A stretch of DNA of 64,000 nucleotides from Himantopus leucocephalus (lineage: Eukaryota > Chordata > Aves > Charadriiformes > Recurvirostridae), in the NCBI GenBank assembly GCA_003993805.1, contig RSEF01000001.1, positions 180,396,848 through 180,460,847 on the forward strand, read 5' to 3'. The position numbers and the translations under genes are program-made. The notes beneath the pieces are model-generated. The model ran no database searches, had not been told where the DNA came from, and was given only the letters and a program-made list of their open reading frames with translations. Below, piece after piece: positions 39,180-64,000 of the stretch. Each line of letters starts with the position of its first letter. Position 1 is the stretch's first letter.

Positions 39180-39680
39180 AACTCCAAAGCTAACGTCCAT
39201 CTTGGTAAATGAGACAGCGCCGGGGAACGTTCCCAGGCACTGGAAGGCAATTGTCTGTGCAGTTTAATTGTTACCACAGTGCCTGGCACAGCGGAGCCGG
39301 GGCCAACTTTCCCAAACAATTCCCAAGCGCCAGCCAACAGCTGGCATGGGCCGGGGCCGCGCTCAACAGGCGGTTTTTGCGCAGGGCACGGAGGGGAGGA
39401 CAGTTGTATGGATGCGGCCATTTCCATCTCCATCAGCATCCGCACCAGGGAACGGTCCTGACCATGCTTAATTTACTCATGCAGACACAGCCGCGGTTGC
39501 TCCAACTTAATGCTTGTACAACTCCGCCGATGCGAGGCGAAAGCTGCTTATCCAACTGTCCGGCATAAACATATATATTTGTTTGTAGACTGATTTTATG
39601 CATTGCCTTGGCTGTAAGATTAATTTGCTTCCATTAATTGCTAAGGGTGGGTTTTTTTCAGGGTGAGTCACTTGGGGGAA
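39180..39680. promoter_or_regulatory. CpG-rich candidate regulatory element
   Basis: Roughly 20 CpG dinucleotides in about 360 bases (39205-39565, counted by eye) stand out against a CpG-poor background. The islet is followed by an AT-rich part with several attaat words and an AP-1 consensus tgagtca at 39664-39670. A dense mixture of transcription-factor-like words without a convincing gene fits a distal enhancer or the promoter of a noncoding transcript. The overlapping open frames here (119 codons plus, 126 codons minus) are explained by GC content. Conservation cannot be tested from one sequence. Confidence 0.35.
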
Positions 39681-42479
39681 AAAAACCCAAACATTTCTCC
39701 ATTTTGCTAATTCTCCAGTGGCATTAAGAAGCAAAAGTCTGAGAGGGAGCAGGTGAGAACTTCCTGCACTTCACTGAGCGCTGGAAAACAATTCAAATCA
39801 GGTGTCCGTCCAGGCATGGGCCAAACCATGCTGAACCACCGTTGTGCAAATAGCATACAGTTCAAATTTATTCGATTTTATCAGCACATGTGCCAGCCCC
39901 AGATGTTTCTCCAGACACGGTAAGGTGTACCAACACATGCACCTTGTGGCAGTGGTGGCTGGCGGTATTTGCATGAAGAGAATATTTGCTTGGAAACGAG
40001 TTGAAGACTGGTCAGATGGTCATCCTCCCTTCAGCCACCAGAGCTCAGCTACCACCCTGTTCCCCACAGCGGAGACAAAGTGAGTAACGCTGAGAAGAAG
40101 CAGCAGGAGGTGCCTCTTAGGGACCATCACAAAACAGCAATGCCAGCCACAAGCAAATGAAGGAACATCTACCAGCCACTATATGCAAGCTAAATAACGT
40201 AAATACACAGAACAATCTCACAAAGATGATAAAAGAGGAACATGCGGGTCCCCTGAGCCTAATTTTTTTGCAGATGGTACATGTCAGAAATAGCTGGTAT
40301 TCAGAACTGTCTTTTCAGGGCATGCTTCTTTAAGGTTACTGAAAAGTTCCTTTATTCAAGAAATTAGCTTAAATGTCCTAAGGCACAGTATGTACTCTGA
40401 AAATACTCACATTTCATTTGATTGCTGTTGTTAATGTTTCAGAAATGAAGTAAGTTTTCCCCTGGGGACATTTAGCCTGGCTTACCCATTTGTCTGAGCT
40501 TCTTCAAAGGAGGAATGATTCTCAGTTCTAGCCTGATAACAGCACAGGAGAAAAACCAAATGCAGTGTTAGGAAAACAGCGATTTATTAATTTTTTGGGT
40601 GGAGGGGAAGCCACAGGTAAATTTAGTAATAGCATACAAATATTTGTATAAGAAAACTGCTGCTCTCTCATTATTTAGCTGAGAACACTGAGAACAAAAA
40701 ACCAAGCCAAGCCAATTTCAACTTCAAGCGTATCTGAACACATTACTATTGCTTTTTTGTACCAACACTTTGTGAATCCGAGTGTTCGTTTAAGGGATTC
40801 ATCAGAGACTGGCTGGAGGGGAAAGGTTTGGACCATGTAAGGTTCTTACTGATAATGGGCAACAGAGGAAATGGTGATAATCTGGCAAGAATTCTGCCAT
40901 CTTCCACAGCAGAAATCTTACAAATTTTGCCCTTGGGAAATCACTGTATTAGAACAAAACTGGAAAATAGACCTCTTCTTAAGGCTCAAATCTGGACCTG
41001 GCCCCACAAGAGACTGCAGATTAAAAGACTGGAATCCAGAAATTTGTCGTGAAAACTCCCCGAGAGCAATACACTCAGACTTTAGGTCTTCTTTTGTGTC
41101 ATACTTAAATACAGCAGTTTTTCGAATTAAATCCTATTTCACTATACCATTTCAGTCAGCGATGGAGGTTCCTGGTCCAGCCTGAAGTGTACAAGGTGCC
41201 CAGAGTCACCTACAAGGTGGTGGCAAGGCTCACCTGGCGCCAGCTCTGCACCATCACCACCAAGGGAGAAGGCTGCTCCTACAGATGCAGACCTCAAGTA
41301 CGGCTCTGGTGCCAATGCAGCCCGCAGAAACAGATTTCTCAAGCCTTCTCCAGTCACATGAGTTACTGAAGCTGCACATTGCTTCTTACTGAAGCAAAAC
41401 ATGGAGTCTGATCCACCTAAAAGGGGTTTAGCACCTAAGGTGGGGTGTAACGTAAGCGTGTAATCCAGAAAACCTGCTAGTTCTGCTAATGTTTAACCCT
41501 ACAGGTTAAACTCTGCACGCCGATAAATTTATGAGTTTAAAATTCCTTATTGTCCTGGAGCTGTGTTTGTGCAGATATGCAGCAGAGCCTCAGGGTTCGT
41601 GCTGTTAGGGACTCAGGTCGCACTCATCCCTGGTCAGGATCCAGAGAGGAGGTACCGCCCTACCTAAATCCTCTGGGGGGGGTGTGTGTGTGTGTGTCTT
41701 AACGTCAAAGGCACTCTTCTGGTTCACTTTCTGCACTTGTACAGGATGAGGCTTCTCACAAGCTGCTGCTGCTTTTCTTTGCGAAGCCACTGCCTTGAAG
41801 GAATTTGGTGATGGTGCCCCTCTTTGATAGACTAACCTAGGAAGCAGGACAATCCTCTGGTGGCCAGGAGATGTGGTACTTCCTGGGCCTGAGAAAGCCA
41901 AAGGCCAACATCACCGACTTCCCAGGAGATGCACCAGGCCATGGGCTGTTCAGAGGCACAGAGAGGGCTCACTGTGTTTGCTCTCGTCCTCCTCAAGGGC
42001 AGGCCAGCGAGCAGCCGAGAGTGTCGGACTCGTGGGACTGGAAAAAGAGAGCCACGAGTCCGCAACCTCGCAGCGCGGGTACTGACCTGGAAGACTGGGA
42101 CTCTGGTCCCTCTGAGGGTGCCTACGTCCTTTTTTTGGTCTAGTGATCCACCCCAATGGGTTGGAAATAATGACAAACCACAATAACAATAGCCAGCTAA
42201 ACAAAACAAGTATAAACAGAAACAACAACTGAGGCTGGGAAGAGAAATGGCCTTTGGGGATATTATTTAGAAGAGTCTTCAGACTTTGATTTCCCAGGCA
42301 GAGGAGATGGCAAATCAGCCAATGTGACTCCTCGGTTCTTGAGAAAGAGGCAAACCACATTTTCCTAAAGCTTCCTGTAGCCGAAGCCGTTGAACTGACT
42401 CTGCTACAGTAAAAAAAAAAAAGAGTAAGGCAGGAAAACGGGGAGGTCAGCACAAAAAGCAAGGTTGGAAACGCCATGA
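39681..42479. other. Intergenic, no gene seen
   Basis: No supportable gene. A patch at 41142-41402 is open on both strands but matches nothing I know. A G run followed by a TG repeat lies at 41677-41698. A 175-codon minus frame (41950-42477) spans an area of mixed composition without recognisable domains. Confidence 0.45.
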
Positions 42480-43060
42480 CTCCACGCTGAACAGCTAAAC
42501 GTTTCTGAGTTGCTGCCGCAGAAGTGCGAGAATCTCCCTTGGCATCACAAGCCGTTGCCCGGTCCCATGGGAAGGGAGAAGGCTCTAATCAGCTTCCCGA
42601 GCCCCGGGCGTAAAAAAGATCACACTGGGTGCAAAAGTCGTTGCGCATGTAGTAATAGCGTGTCCTATGTATTGACACAAGCACTGTACATAAAATAAAA
42701 TAAAAAAAAAAAAGAAAAAAGGAAGTTTGCCCCGGTTATACAACACAATGCAGGGAGACCGGGAGAAAGTAAACAAACCGCCCCGTTATTCTTTATGCCA
42801 CGAATTCAAGCCCGAGTCAGGTGAGATGCGTGTAGCGCAGCAGCGGGGCGCGTGCGGGCAGGGGCAGGGGCAGCACTAGCCCAAGCCTGTCACCGGCAGC
42901 CGGCTGGTGGGGTGGGAAGGAGCAGCAGCAGCAGCAGCTGGAGCTGTGGGGGCAATGGGAAATACGAATTAAGCCTGAGACTGATGGGCAGCACGAACAG
43001 GGCCGGGCAGAGATCAGGAAGGAAAAGCGAAGCAAGTCCTCGTTGAGAAGCTACAGCTGA
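42480..43060. promoter_or_regulatory. CpG-rich islet near KLF5 3' end
   Basis: About two dozen CpGs within 480 bases, GC-rich segments, and a plus-strand splice-donor-like cag/gtgaga at 42818-42826. Includes a (cag)n run at 42921-42939. It lies 3 kb past the KLF5 poly(A) site. Interpretation as enhancer or noncoding-RNA promoter is inference. Confidence 0.35.
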
Positions 43061-44819
43061 GACCTCATTTCAGGATGCTGTCTGCTGCCACCTGCACAGG
43101 TCCTCCTGCAGAAATAACTCACATTTTTGACTTGCCGAGCTGAAGAGTTACTCTCTTTTTCAGTGCGAATTCGCTTGGTTTCTGCAATACAACTGTGCTT
43201 CCCTCTNGTACAACTGCCCTTCCCTCTCCTCACAGCTCACTCGCTCTCAGATTTAGAAGACTTCAAAATAAAGGAATAACCTACTCCCTGGAAACAGAAA
43301 TGCATTGTTGCGTTTCTCCCTCAGTACAGTACGCGTAGCGGGGAAAACAGACCTTTACATTTCCCCAGTTGTTTGGAAATCTGGTGTGGAGACACAGGAG
43401 CATCCATTTTCTCCTCCCCCGTCCGCTCCTCAGCTAAGCTGTGGAGCTCGCTGCCGTGACACGTCGTCAAAGGCAAGTATTTGCCAGGATGCAGAATTGA
43501 ACTGAATACGCAAATGAACACACACACACGCGCGCACGCGCCAATATATATTTGCATAAATATTTATATATAAACAGTAGCTATTTTTAAAAAGCACAGT
43601 AACAACATCAAAGGAATCTCAGGAACCACAGCACTCTTTGTTTGCCGTGGATGGGCCTTTGTTCGCCGTAGACAGACCGGACCCTGCCTGGTCTCCGTAG
43701 GCTTCTCCAGTGGCCTGTGTCAGCTCAAATCCCAAACCCCAGAGAAGCAGCACTGGTGAGGGTGCTAGAAACACAGCAGATGACAACAACCACCTCGTGG
43801 TTAGTAATGGAGGAGAAGAGGAAGAAATAAACACAAGCAAAGTATGCGAGTGGCTTTATTAAAAGCATACCCATCGGGCTGCTTCTGCTACTTACAGTGG
43901 CCCATAAATTCCCTCTGTCCTGATACACTCGAAGTGCCAGGATGCATTATTCAGCACATGAGTAATCCACCACATTCTTTCGGCTAATAGTCAGTTGTTG
44001 AGCCGGACTCTCTTTCATGAAGGTCAACAGCAACACCACTACTGCAGTTGCAGAGCACGGCGGAGCCTCCTGGCACCGTATCGACCAGATCAAAACAAGG
44101 ATCCGTGCAAGGATCCCGTGTAACGAAGGCCACAAGCTTCCCATGTGGGCACAGAGGCACTTATGGGGAGGATCAGGCCCTAAACTCAGTGAAAACCACA
44201 GGAAGGAACTCGGCACCCAGTCAAGAGGAGGACTGGGTGTTCACGTGGCCACCAGAAAAGCCAGTTGGTCAACTGGAGTTTCCCTCTTCGTGTGGAATGA
44301 TAATTCGGGTGCTGAAGGATAATTGGAGAGTTGAATTTGAAGGGTGGCCTCACTACCTTGGGGGACTGCACACCAACTGCTTGAAAGGAGCCCAGCGGGG
44401 GCTACGGTGACACTGCTTTTTCTTGCAGGGTTTGAGATCAGCCGTGCTGTAGAACTACTGTATTAATTCCATGCGTTGCGGACGTAGCGCTTGCCAGTGA
44501 AGAAAGCTCCTCTACATTTGCTTTTGTAATGTATTCTGGTGCACGGGTCTGCTGTGCCTGTCTCTGTTTGCATTTGCTGAAGTAGATGGGCCTAATTATG
44601 GCCTTTCATTCAAGATTAATATGAAGCCATTAAGCTGGTTTATGCAACCAGGTAGCTGAGCAACAGAAACATCTAAAACAGGTATGAGGCAATGTCGGAG
44701 GCTGAAACCACGCAATCAGCAGGCTTTCGTTGTGAAAAGGCATGGGAAACGCAGAAGCGAGCGGACTGGAGACAAAGCACAGGATGAGAGAAGATTCACT
44801 GTGAAAGACAAGAAGGAGC
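43061..44819. other. Intergenic, no gene seen
   Basis: No supportable gene. A single N at 43207 is flanked by 19-base near-copies (43188-43206, 43209-43227). Otherwise only the alternating CA/CG tract listed separately. Confidence 0.5.
43519..43542 (+). repeat. Alternating (CA)n(CG)n tract
   Basis: About 24 bases of strictly alternating purine and pyrimidine (acacac passing into gcgcgc), followed directly by a TA-rich stretch. Such a sequence can adopt Z-DNA; no function is shown. Confidence 0.85.
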
Positions 44820-45170
44820 TCCCAAACCCACCACCCGTCCCGCCCCAAACCAGCGGGCTGAGCTAACCAGGGAGGCTGGCGGCTCCGAGTGCCCCGCGAC
44901 GCCGCTGTTACCCACTTCGCCCCGCACTCAGCAAAACAAGCCCCAGTAGCTCTCTTTCGGCAGAGAGATGGTTGCCCGATTCATTGCCAGCCTGCCCTCC
45001 CAGCAGAAACGCTCCGAAGAAACCCGGGCGTTTTTCTCACAGCTGGATCAGGAAAGGGCAGCGACGCTTCTGGGAGTTCTCTCGCCCCGTTCCCCAAAAC
45101 ATCGCTCTCGCGTTTGCGGTTGTGCAGAGTCAGGTGAGACGCAGGCAGATTTTCTTGGTAATTAACCAGG
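44820..45170 (+). promoter_or_regulatory. CpG islet about 1 kb past the KLF5 poly(A) site
   Basis: About 21 CpGs in 44881-45120 by eye, followed by a plus-strand consensus splice donor (cag/gtgaga, GT at 45134). This layout would suit the first exon and promoter of a noncoding transcript running on the plus strand, antisense-convergent with KLF5, or an enhancer. Short overlapping frames in all three plus frames argue against a coding exon. Confidence 0.35.
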
Positions 45171-46049
45171 TCTTCATTGACTCTGTTAATGCTGTCCTAG
45201 GTATTTTTTAAAAGGAGGGATTAGCTGACATGTGGGAGAGGCTAATTAAGAGAGAAAAATCAATTAAAGAAAAATCAAAGTTAGGTTGTAAGGAAAGAAC
45301 AGAGAGCTCCGAGAAAGGATTTAGGAGCCAGTTTACAAGACAACAACAGAATTTTGAATGGATGATTACAATTTGGTAGTAAATTATATTTAAATTGACT
45401 CTTTTATTGGGTTTAAGATAAATTTCTTTTAAAAAGCTCAGCACGCCTCTTTTCTCTAAGCTCAGATGAAGGGACGAGAAGACACATGACCTGAACACAC
45501 ACATCTGTGATCTGAACACACACATCCACTCAAATTTTTCAGTTGAACCATACTTCCCAGGGAAACACACTGAAAGGGAGACATTGCTTGGGAGTCACTC
45601 CATCGAGCCGCTACGGCACCTTCCTGTCTTTCTAGGGCATAAAAGGAACTTTTTGGGGAGAAACTCCTTTTGGGCAATGCTGTAGATGAGCGAGAATAGG
45701 TTTTACCCACCTTGAGAGTGGGAGAGAATTTGTATACTTCTTCTACGCACCCAACAGGTGCTTTTAATTTACAACCACGCTACTGGGGAAGGACTTTTGC
45801 AACCATTTTCAAGCTACCGTACACTTCCTTTAAAGTTCTGATGGCAGAAAAGCACCACCCTTTATCCCTTCATGTTTATTATCTTCATCAGGGCAGGATG
45901 CAGAAGTGCCAGGTACTTTCCAAAGAGACAATCCCGGCTATGAAGAACAGACATTCTTAGCTTAACATTGCTATCATTTCCAGCTTCCAGCGCAAAAACA
46001 CAGAACTTTCATTGTCAGGAGCTACAGAGAGCACACGCACGCACACACA
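45171..46049. other. Intergenic between CpG islet and KLF5 3' end
   Basis: No supportable gene. The minus-strand frame 45208-45570 includes a short tandem duplication (acctgaacacacacatctgtg versus tctgaacacacacatccactc near 45489-45533) and has no recognisable domain. Confidence 0.5.
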
Positions 46050-46052
46050 CAC
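46031..46052 (-). promoter_or_regulatory. KLF5: GU-rich downstream polyadenylation element of KLF5
   Basis: On the transcribed (minus) strand this reads as a GT repeat (tgtgtgtgtgtgcgtgcgtg), starting about 15 bases past the AATAAA at 46067-46072. CstF-binding GU-rich elements occupy this position, so it supports the 3'-end call. Confidence 0.65.
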
Positions 46053-46066
46053 ATTAGGCACTTTGT

Positions 46067-46072
46067 TTTATT
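46067..46072 (-). terminator. KLF5: KLF5 poly(A) signal AATAAA
   Basis: Canonical hexamer on the minus strand (tttatt on the plus strand), with a GU-rich element just downstream. No competing AATAAA was noticed on the minus strand between here and the stop codon. Confidence 0.75.
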
Positions 46073-46415
46073 TTGCAAAAAAAAAAAAAAAAAAAAAAAN
46101 AAAGAGTCTTTATATATAAACCATTTCATTCTCTCTCAAAACATTCTACAACTATACAGCTGTTTGCTCCATCGTTTGCATAGGAAATACCACAATACAA
46201 AAATAAGGTAGGGGGAGGCAAAAGAAGCAAAACAGCAACCAATTTATGCATGTGTTTCCACGTATAAACATTTGAAGCCTTACAAAATTATTTACATCGT
46301 TTGTCAACTATTTACATAAAGAGCAACATTTCTAACTATAACAAACAAAACTATAATTTATCAAGTGTATGTAAAATTGTCTTAAAAAAAAAAAAAGAGT
46401 CTATCGTATACCACA

Positions 46416-46424
46416 AATAAATAA
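46416..46424 (-). promoter_or_regulatory. KLF5: AU-rich element nonamer in KLF5 3' UTR
   Basis: The sense strand reads UUAUUUAUU, the minimal nonamer recognised by ARE-binding decay factors of the TTP/ZFP36 family. It lies about 350 bases before the poly(A) signal. Its role here is inferred from the motif. Confidence 0.5.
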
Positions 46425-47844
46425 AGACAAACAACAGTTTTAACAAAGCTAGGTTTCCTGCAAGACCCTTTTTTGGTATTTTGATTGTCTACTCTAGCCT
46501 TTGGTTGACAGCTTAATATTACAGCTTGTGAAGTCCAGACACTTACTAGGTTTGTTTGGTTTTCTCCTGTTGTCTGGCCAAATCCTACACGGTCTAACCT
46601 CATCTTTGGCCCTTCATCTACTATTTCAAGGCTGAACACGGTGGATCAAAGTCATTGTTAGAATAAAAGGGCACCACTTCATTGACTTCAGTGGAGTTTC
46701 AGCTACTTTTGTCAGCAGTAAATTTTCTCCTGCGTGTGTCACTCTGAACAGTGGATTAACTAAACTGCACTGTAATTTTAAACAAAATTACTGTATCCTT
46801 TACCTTCTAGTAAATTACATGCAATATCCACATGAAACTAGATCATACTGGTGCTGAACCAGCTTAACATGTCTGTATATGAAAATTGCATCGTAAATCC
46901 GTCTTTTTAAAGTGATACTAAGTTTAGCTTATAGTAAGAGGTTTAACATTCTGTGTTCATCGTAACTATCCCCGATATTTAAGCTTCCAACATTGACTTT
47001 AGAGTTCGTTCTACGTGTTTTGCCTTTTAAGCAATTTGAAAACAAAATCCTGCTTTGAATATTCAGTGCACGCCGTTTGAGTTAACAGGTACAAAACATC
47101 TGAATGCTTAGCTCATTTCTCTTAAGAAAAATGAAGCTAAGTTGGTACTGTTTTGAGAGGTATTTAAATCACTTTTTTTGTAAATGTGCCGTGTTATCAA
47201 ATGTAAAACAACTGCTTTTTTCAGAAGATTCTTAGAAAACTTTTGTATTAAACCTAAAAAGCTGATTTGCATATTTACAAAATCTTTGTCATAGCAAACA
47301 TGCAACATAAAGAACAAAATGTTTTGTTCTATGGCTGTTTATGAATTTTTCTATGTATGTACTTTATCTCCACAGAACGACTTAACATTTAAAAAAAACC
47401 CACAAGTACTAAATATGTCCAGTAAAAACCTGACAGATTACAATTCATGGCTTTTCCACTGCGTTCATTCATCTGCAGCCTCTCATTAATTCGTTTACTA
47501 AACATTGTCACAATAATGACAGTGCTTTGGTCAAAACACCGCAAGAGAAAAAAAAATGTATAAAGCTGCAATGTGTCAAGACATAATACTTGTAAAGAGA
47601 TGAAACCTGCTGACTAAAGCCATATACATCATGAGAGCAAACAAACGACCAAACACTCTGGTATTGTGATACAGTGTCTTCCCTTTTTCTGCATAAATAT
47701 ACAAAATATACATTTCCAGTTTCTTTTGAGATTTCTTTTTAAATGGATAACCCATACTCAAAAATTAAACTAATTTTAGTTGTAGGTCGAGAGTCAATAG
47801 GAAATTGCATAGATACAGAACCGCCTCAATGACAAGTCCAGCTT

Positions 47845-62455
<14,611 letters not shown>

Positions 62456-63540
62456 CTGCAAAAACAAAACAGACCATAATCCACATGAGTTGTTACCAAC
62501 TAAGAAAGATGATGGCATGCAAGTCGCGTGATGCTTTGCAAATAAAAGGCAATACTGCTCAGCCAGCCGCAAGCTACCTACAGAGGAAGTTATAAACATT
62601 CACCCTAATGAAAACCTGTCTTTTACAATCGGCGCACTAATCAACATCATCAAGGACAAGGAGATAAAGCCATGGCACAAGTTGTTCATGCAGAGCAAGC
62701 ATTAAGATCGATATGATGTTTCAGCGTACAACAAACTTTTCATCTTTTATGCCTACAAGACAGTGTGAGGCGCAGAGATGACAGGGGCTGTGCCTAATCT
62801 GCAGATCTCCTGCTCTGGAATTCACTGCTTGAGCAGGGTGACTGCCGATCTGTTTCACCCGCTTCTCTTTGAAATGCTAACTTTAAAAGCCACATCCTCA
62901 GCTGGCTATTTGAATGCTAATATTTCAAACAATGTTTATATATATATATATTTTCTATACTTCGAGGATTTTTCATCCTTAAAAGACAGGTATTTGATTA
63001 GAAATACGACACCAAAGCGCAAAGTTATAAATAATACCAAATAAAAAGAAGACGGCTTGACTGCATCAGAGTACCCTTTGTGTAAAGTGTCTCCGGGACT
63101 ACACTTAAAAAAAATAAAATAATAACCTATACAGTGTATAATTGGCTAACAGCGTGATAAACATGTCCCCATCCATGCCTCGGTCCTCGGAGAGCTCTTT
63201 AATTACTGGGAAATCATTCCCTTAGCGTAGTGGTGCGAGGGAATCCGTGGGTGGCTGCAGCCCGATACATTACTGGTACAGTCATCGGCAAAACATTTAT
63301 CACGCACTCTCCAGTGGGCAAATGCTACATTCCCCCCTGCCCTGTCAAGACTGCGCTCATTCCAGACCCGTTTAGCACCCCGCAAGAGAAAGCGGCTGAC
63401 AAACAGCAGCTCTGCCCGAAAAGTGGATTTTAGGACCTTTCTTCAAAGACCCCCGGTAAACACCACAAACAAACAGAGCCGCCTTCCCGTCCCTTTGATC
63501 TGGATCTGCCCCGACATGCCAGGCTACTTTTTTCCCAGCT
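62456..63540 (-). other. KLF5: KLF5 intron 1, 3' part
   Basis: Sequence upstream of the exon 2 acceptor with no coding exon recognised. Contains a short (TA)n run at 62935-62951. The intron continues to an exon 1 not identified in the window. Confidence 0.75.
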
Positions 63541-64000
63541 CTTGTTTACCAGCCGAGGGGCAGCTCGCTTTGAGGGCGGCACTTATTTACTGGCAGGGGA
63601 AAGGCACCACCGGGACGCAGCGCCCCACACACCGCTGCCCGCCACCGGGGGCTCCCCGGCACCGGCACCGTCCCTGTCCCCGTCCCACCGCCGACCCCGG
63701 GGGCTGAGGAGACGGGGGGACACACACACAGAGCCCCGGCGCAGGGGGACCCGCCGCGGCCTCACGGGGCGGCGGGAGCCGCCTCTGGAGCGGACACCGT
63801 CCGCGGGCTGAAGCGCGGCTGCGGGCGGCCGCCGCCTCCCGTTTTTCGCTCCTCCAGCTGTTTGCGTGTGGAACCGCTCCCAAACAGCCTCCTGGGACCG
63901 GCAGAAAGTCCCGGGAAAGTCCGTGCCCCCCCCCTCCCGCCCCGCTCCTCCTCGCCCGGTGTGTCGTGTCCTGTCGCCGTCCCGTTCCCCGTCTTCCCCC
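63541..64000 (-). promoter_or_regulatory. CpG island at the 5' side of KLF5
   Basis: Strongly GC- and CpG-rich to the window edge, with GC-box words (for example the cccgccccgc near 63935-63945 and ggggcggcggg near 63766-63776). These suit SP/KLF binding and possible autoregulation. No sequence resembling the KLF5 exon 1 N-terminus was found on the minus strand. Possible donors such as g/gtaaac (near 63547) could belong to a noncoding alternative first exon feeding exon 2. It may equally be the 5' part of intron 1 just inside the main exon 1. No TATA box was seen. Confidence 0.6.

Larger units (their letters stand above)
46050..47844 (-). other. KLF5: KLF5 3' UTR
   Basis: Continuation of exon 4 from the stop codon at 47845-47847 to a cleavage site expected 10-20 bases past the AATAAA at 46067-46072. 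About 1.8 kb, AT-rich, with at least six AUUUA pentamers in the sense strand (for example near 46885, 47168, 47180, 47410, 47690) and one full UUAUUUAUU nonamer. This is appropriate for a labile growth-response mRNA. A T-rich tract in the transcript (46077-46108) lies just before the poly(A) signal and includes the single N at 46100. The exact cleavage position is inferred. Confidence 0.75.

Noticed and set aside
39209..39568. 119-codon plus-strand frame in the CpG islet
   Set aside because: Several alternative frames are open on both strands, as expected from GC content; no domain.
41142..41402. Patch open on both strands, possible exon or processed pseudogene
   Set aside because: No recognisable protein, no splice context, only about 86 codons.
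62456..62599. N-terminal extension of the long exon 2 open frame (49 residues before the TRCEMEKYL segment)
   Set aside because: It lies upstream of a strong acceptor (gtttttgcag) and resembles nothing in KLF5, so it is intron read-through.

Overview
The window is vertebrate nuclear DNA, most probably avian. It contains CR1 LINE 3' ends with the typical octamer tails, has low overall repeat density, has large AT-rich stretches punctuated by CpG clusters, and carries one conserved intron-containing gene. No bacterial-type operons, CRISPR array, rRNA or tRNA genes were seen. Two 100-N gaps and ten single-N joins show it is a draft scaffold.

The only protein-coding gene I can support is KLF5 (Kruppel-like factor 5), on the minus strand. 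Exon 2 (61585-62455), exon 3 (60420-60479) and exon 4 (47845-48023) join in frame with consensus splice sites and encode 369 residues. These cover the transactivation/regulatory region and the complete three-finger C2H2 domain, ending at the natural stop. A 3' UTR of about 1.8 kb runs to a canonical poly(A) signal at 46067-46072. Coding exon 1 was not found; it probably lies beyond the right edge. The last 460 bases are a CpG island that may be a promoter, an alternative first exon or the 5' part of intron 1.

Positions 1-46,050 lie downstream of KLF5. In other amniotes this side faces the gene-poor interval towards KLF12, and nothing here contradicts that: no conserved coding exon was found. 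The interval holds two young CR1 copies of one subfamily in opposite orientation (1-569 and 13921-14368), a CR1 tail at a gap (31461-31521), older LINE/SINE remnants, simple repeats, and two diverged copies of an unrecognised roughly 330-bp element with colinear cysteine-rich reading frames (13213-13545 and 22415-22745). Three CpG-rich islets (39180-39680, 42480-43060, 44820-45170) near the KLF5 3' end are candidate enhancers or noncoding-transcript promoters.

I found no convincing new biological system. The items most worth checking are the paired unrecognised element, the CpG islets, the KLF5 3'-end regulatory layout, and the assembly duplications at single-N joins, which would mislead a naive repeat or ORF analysis.
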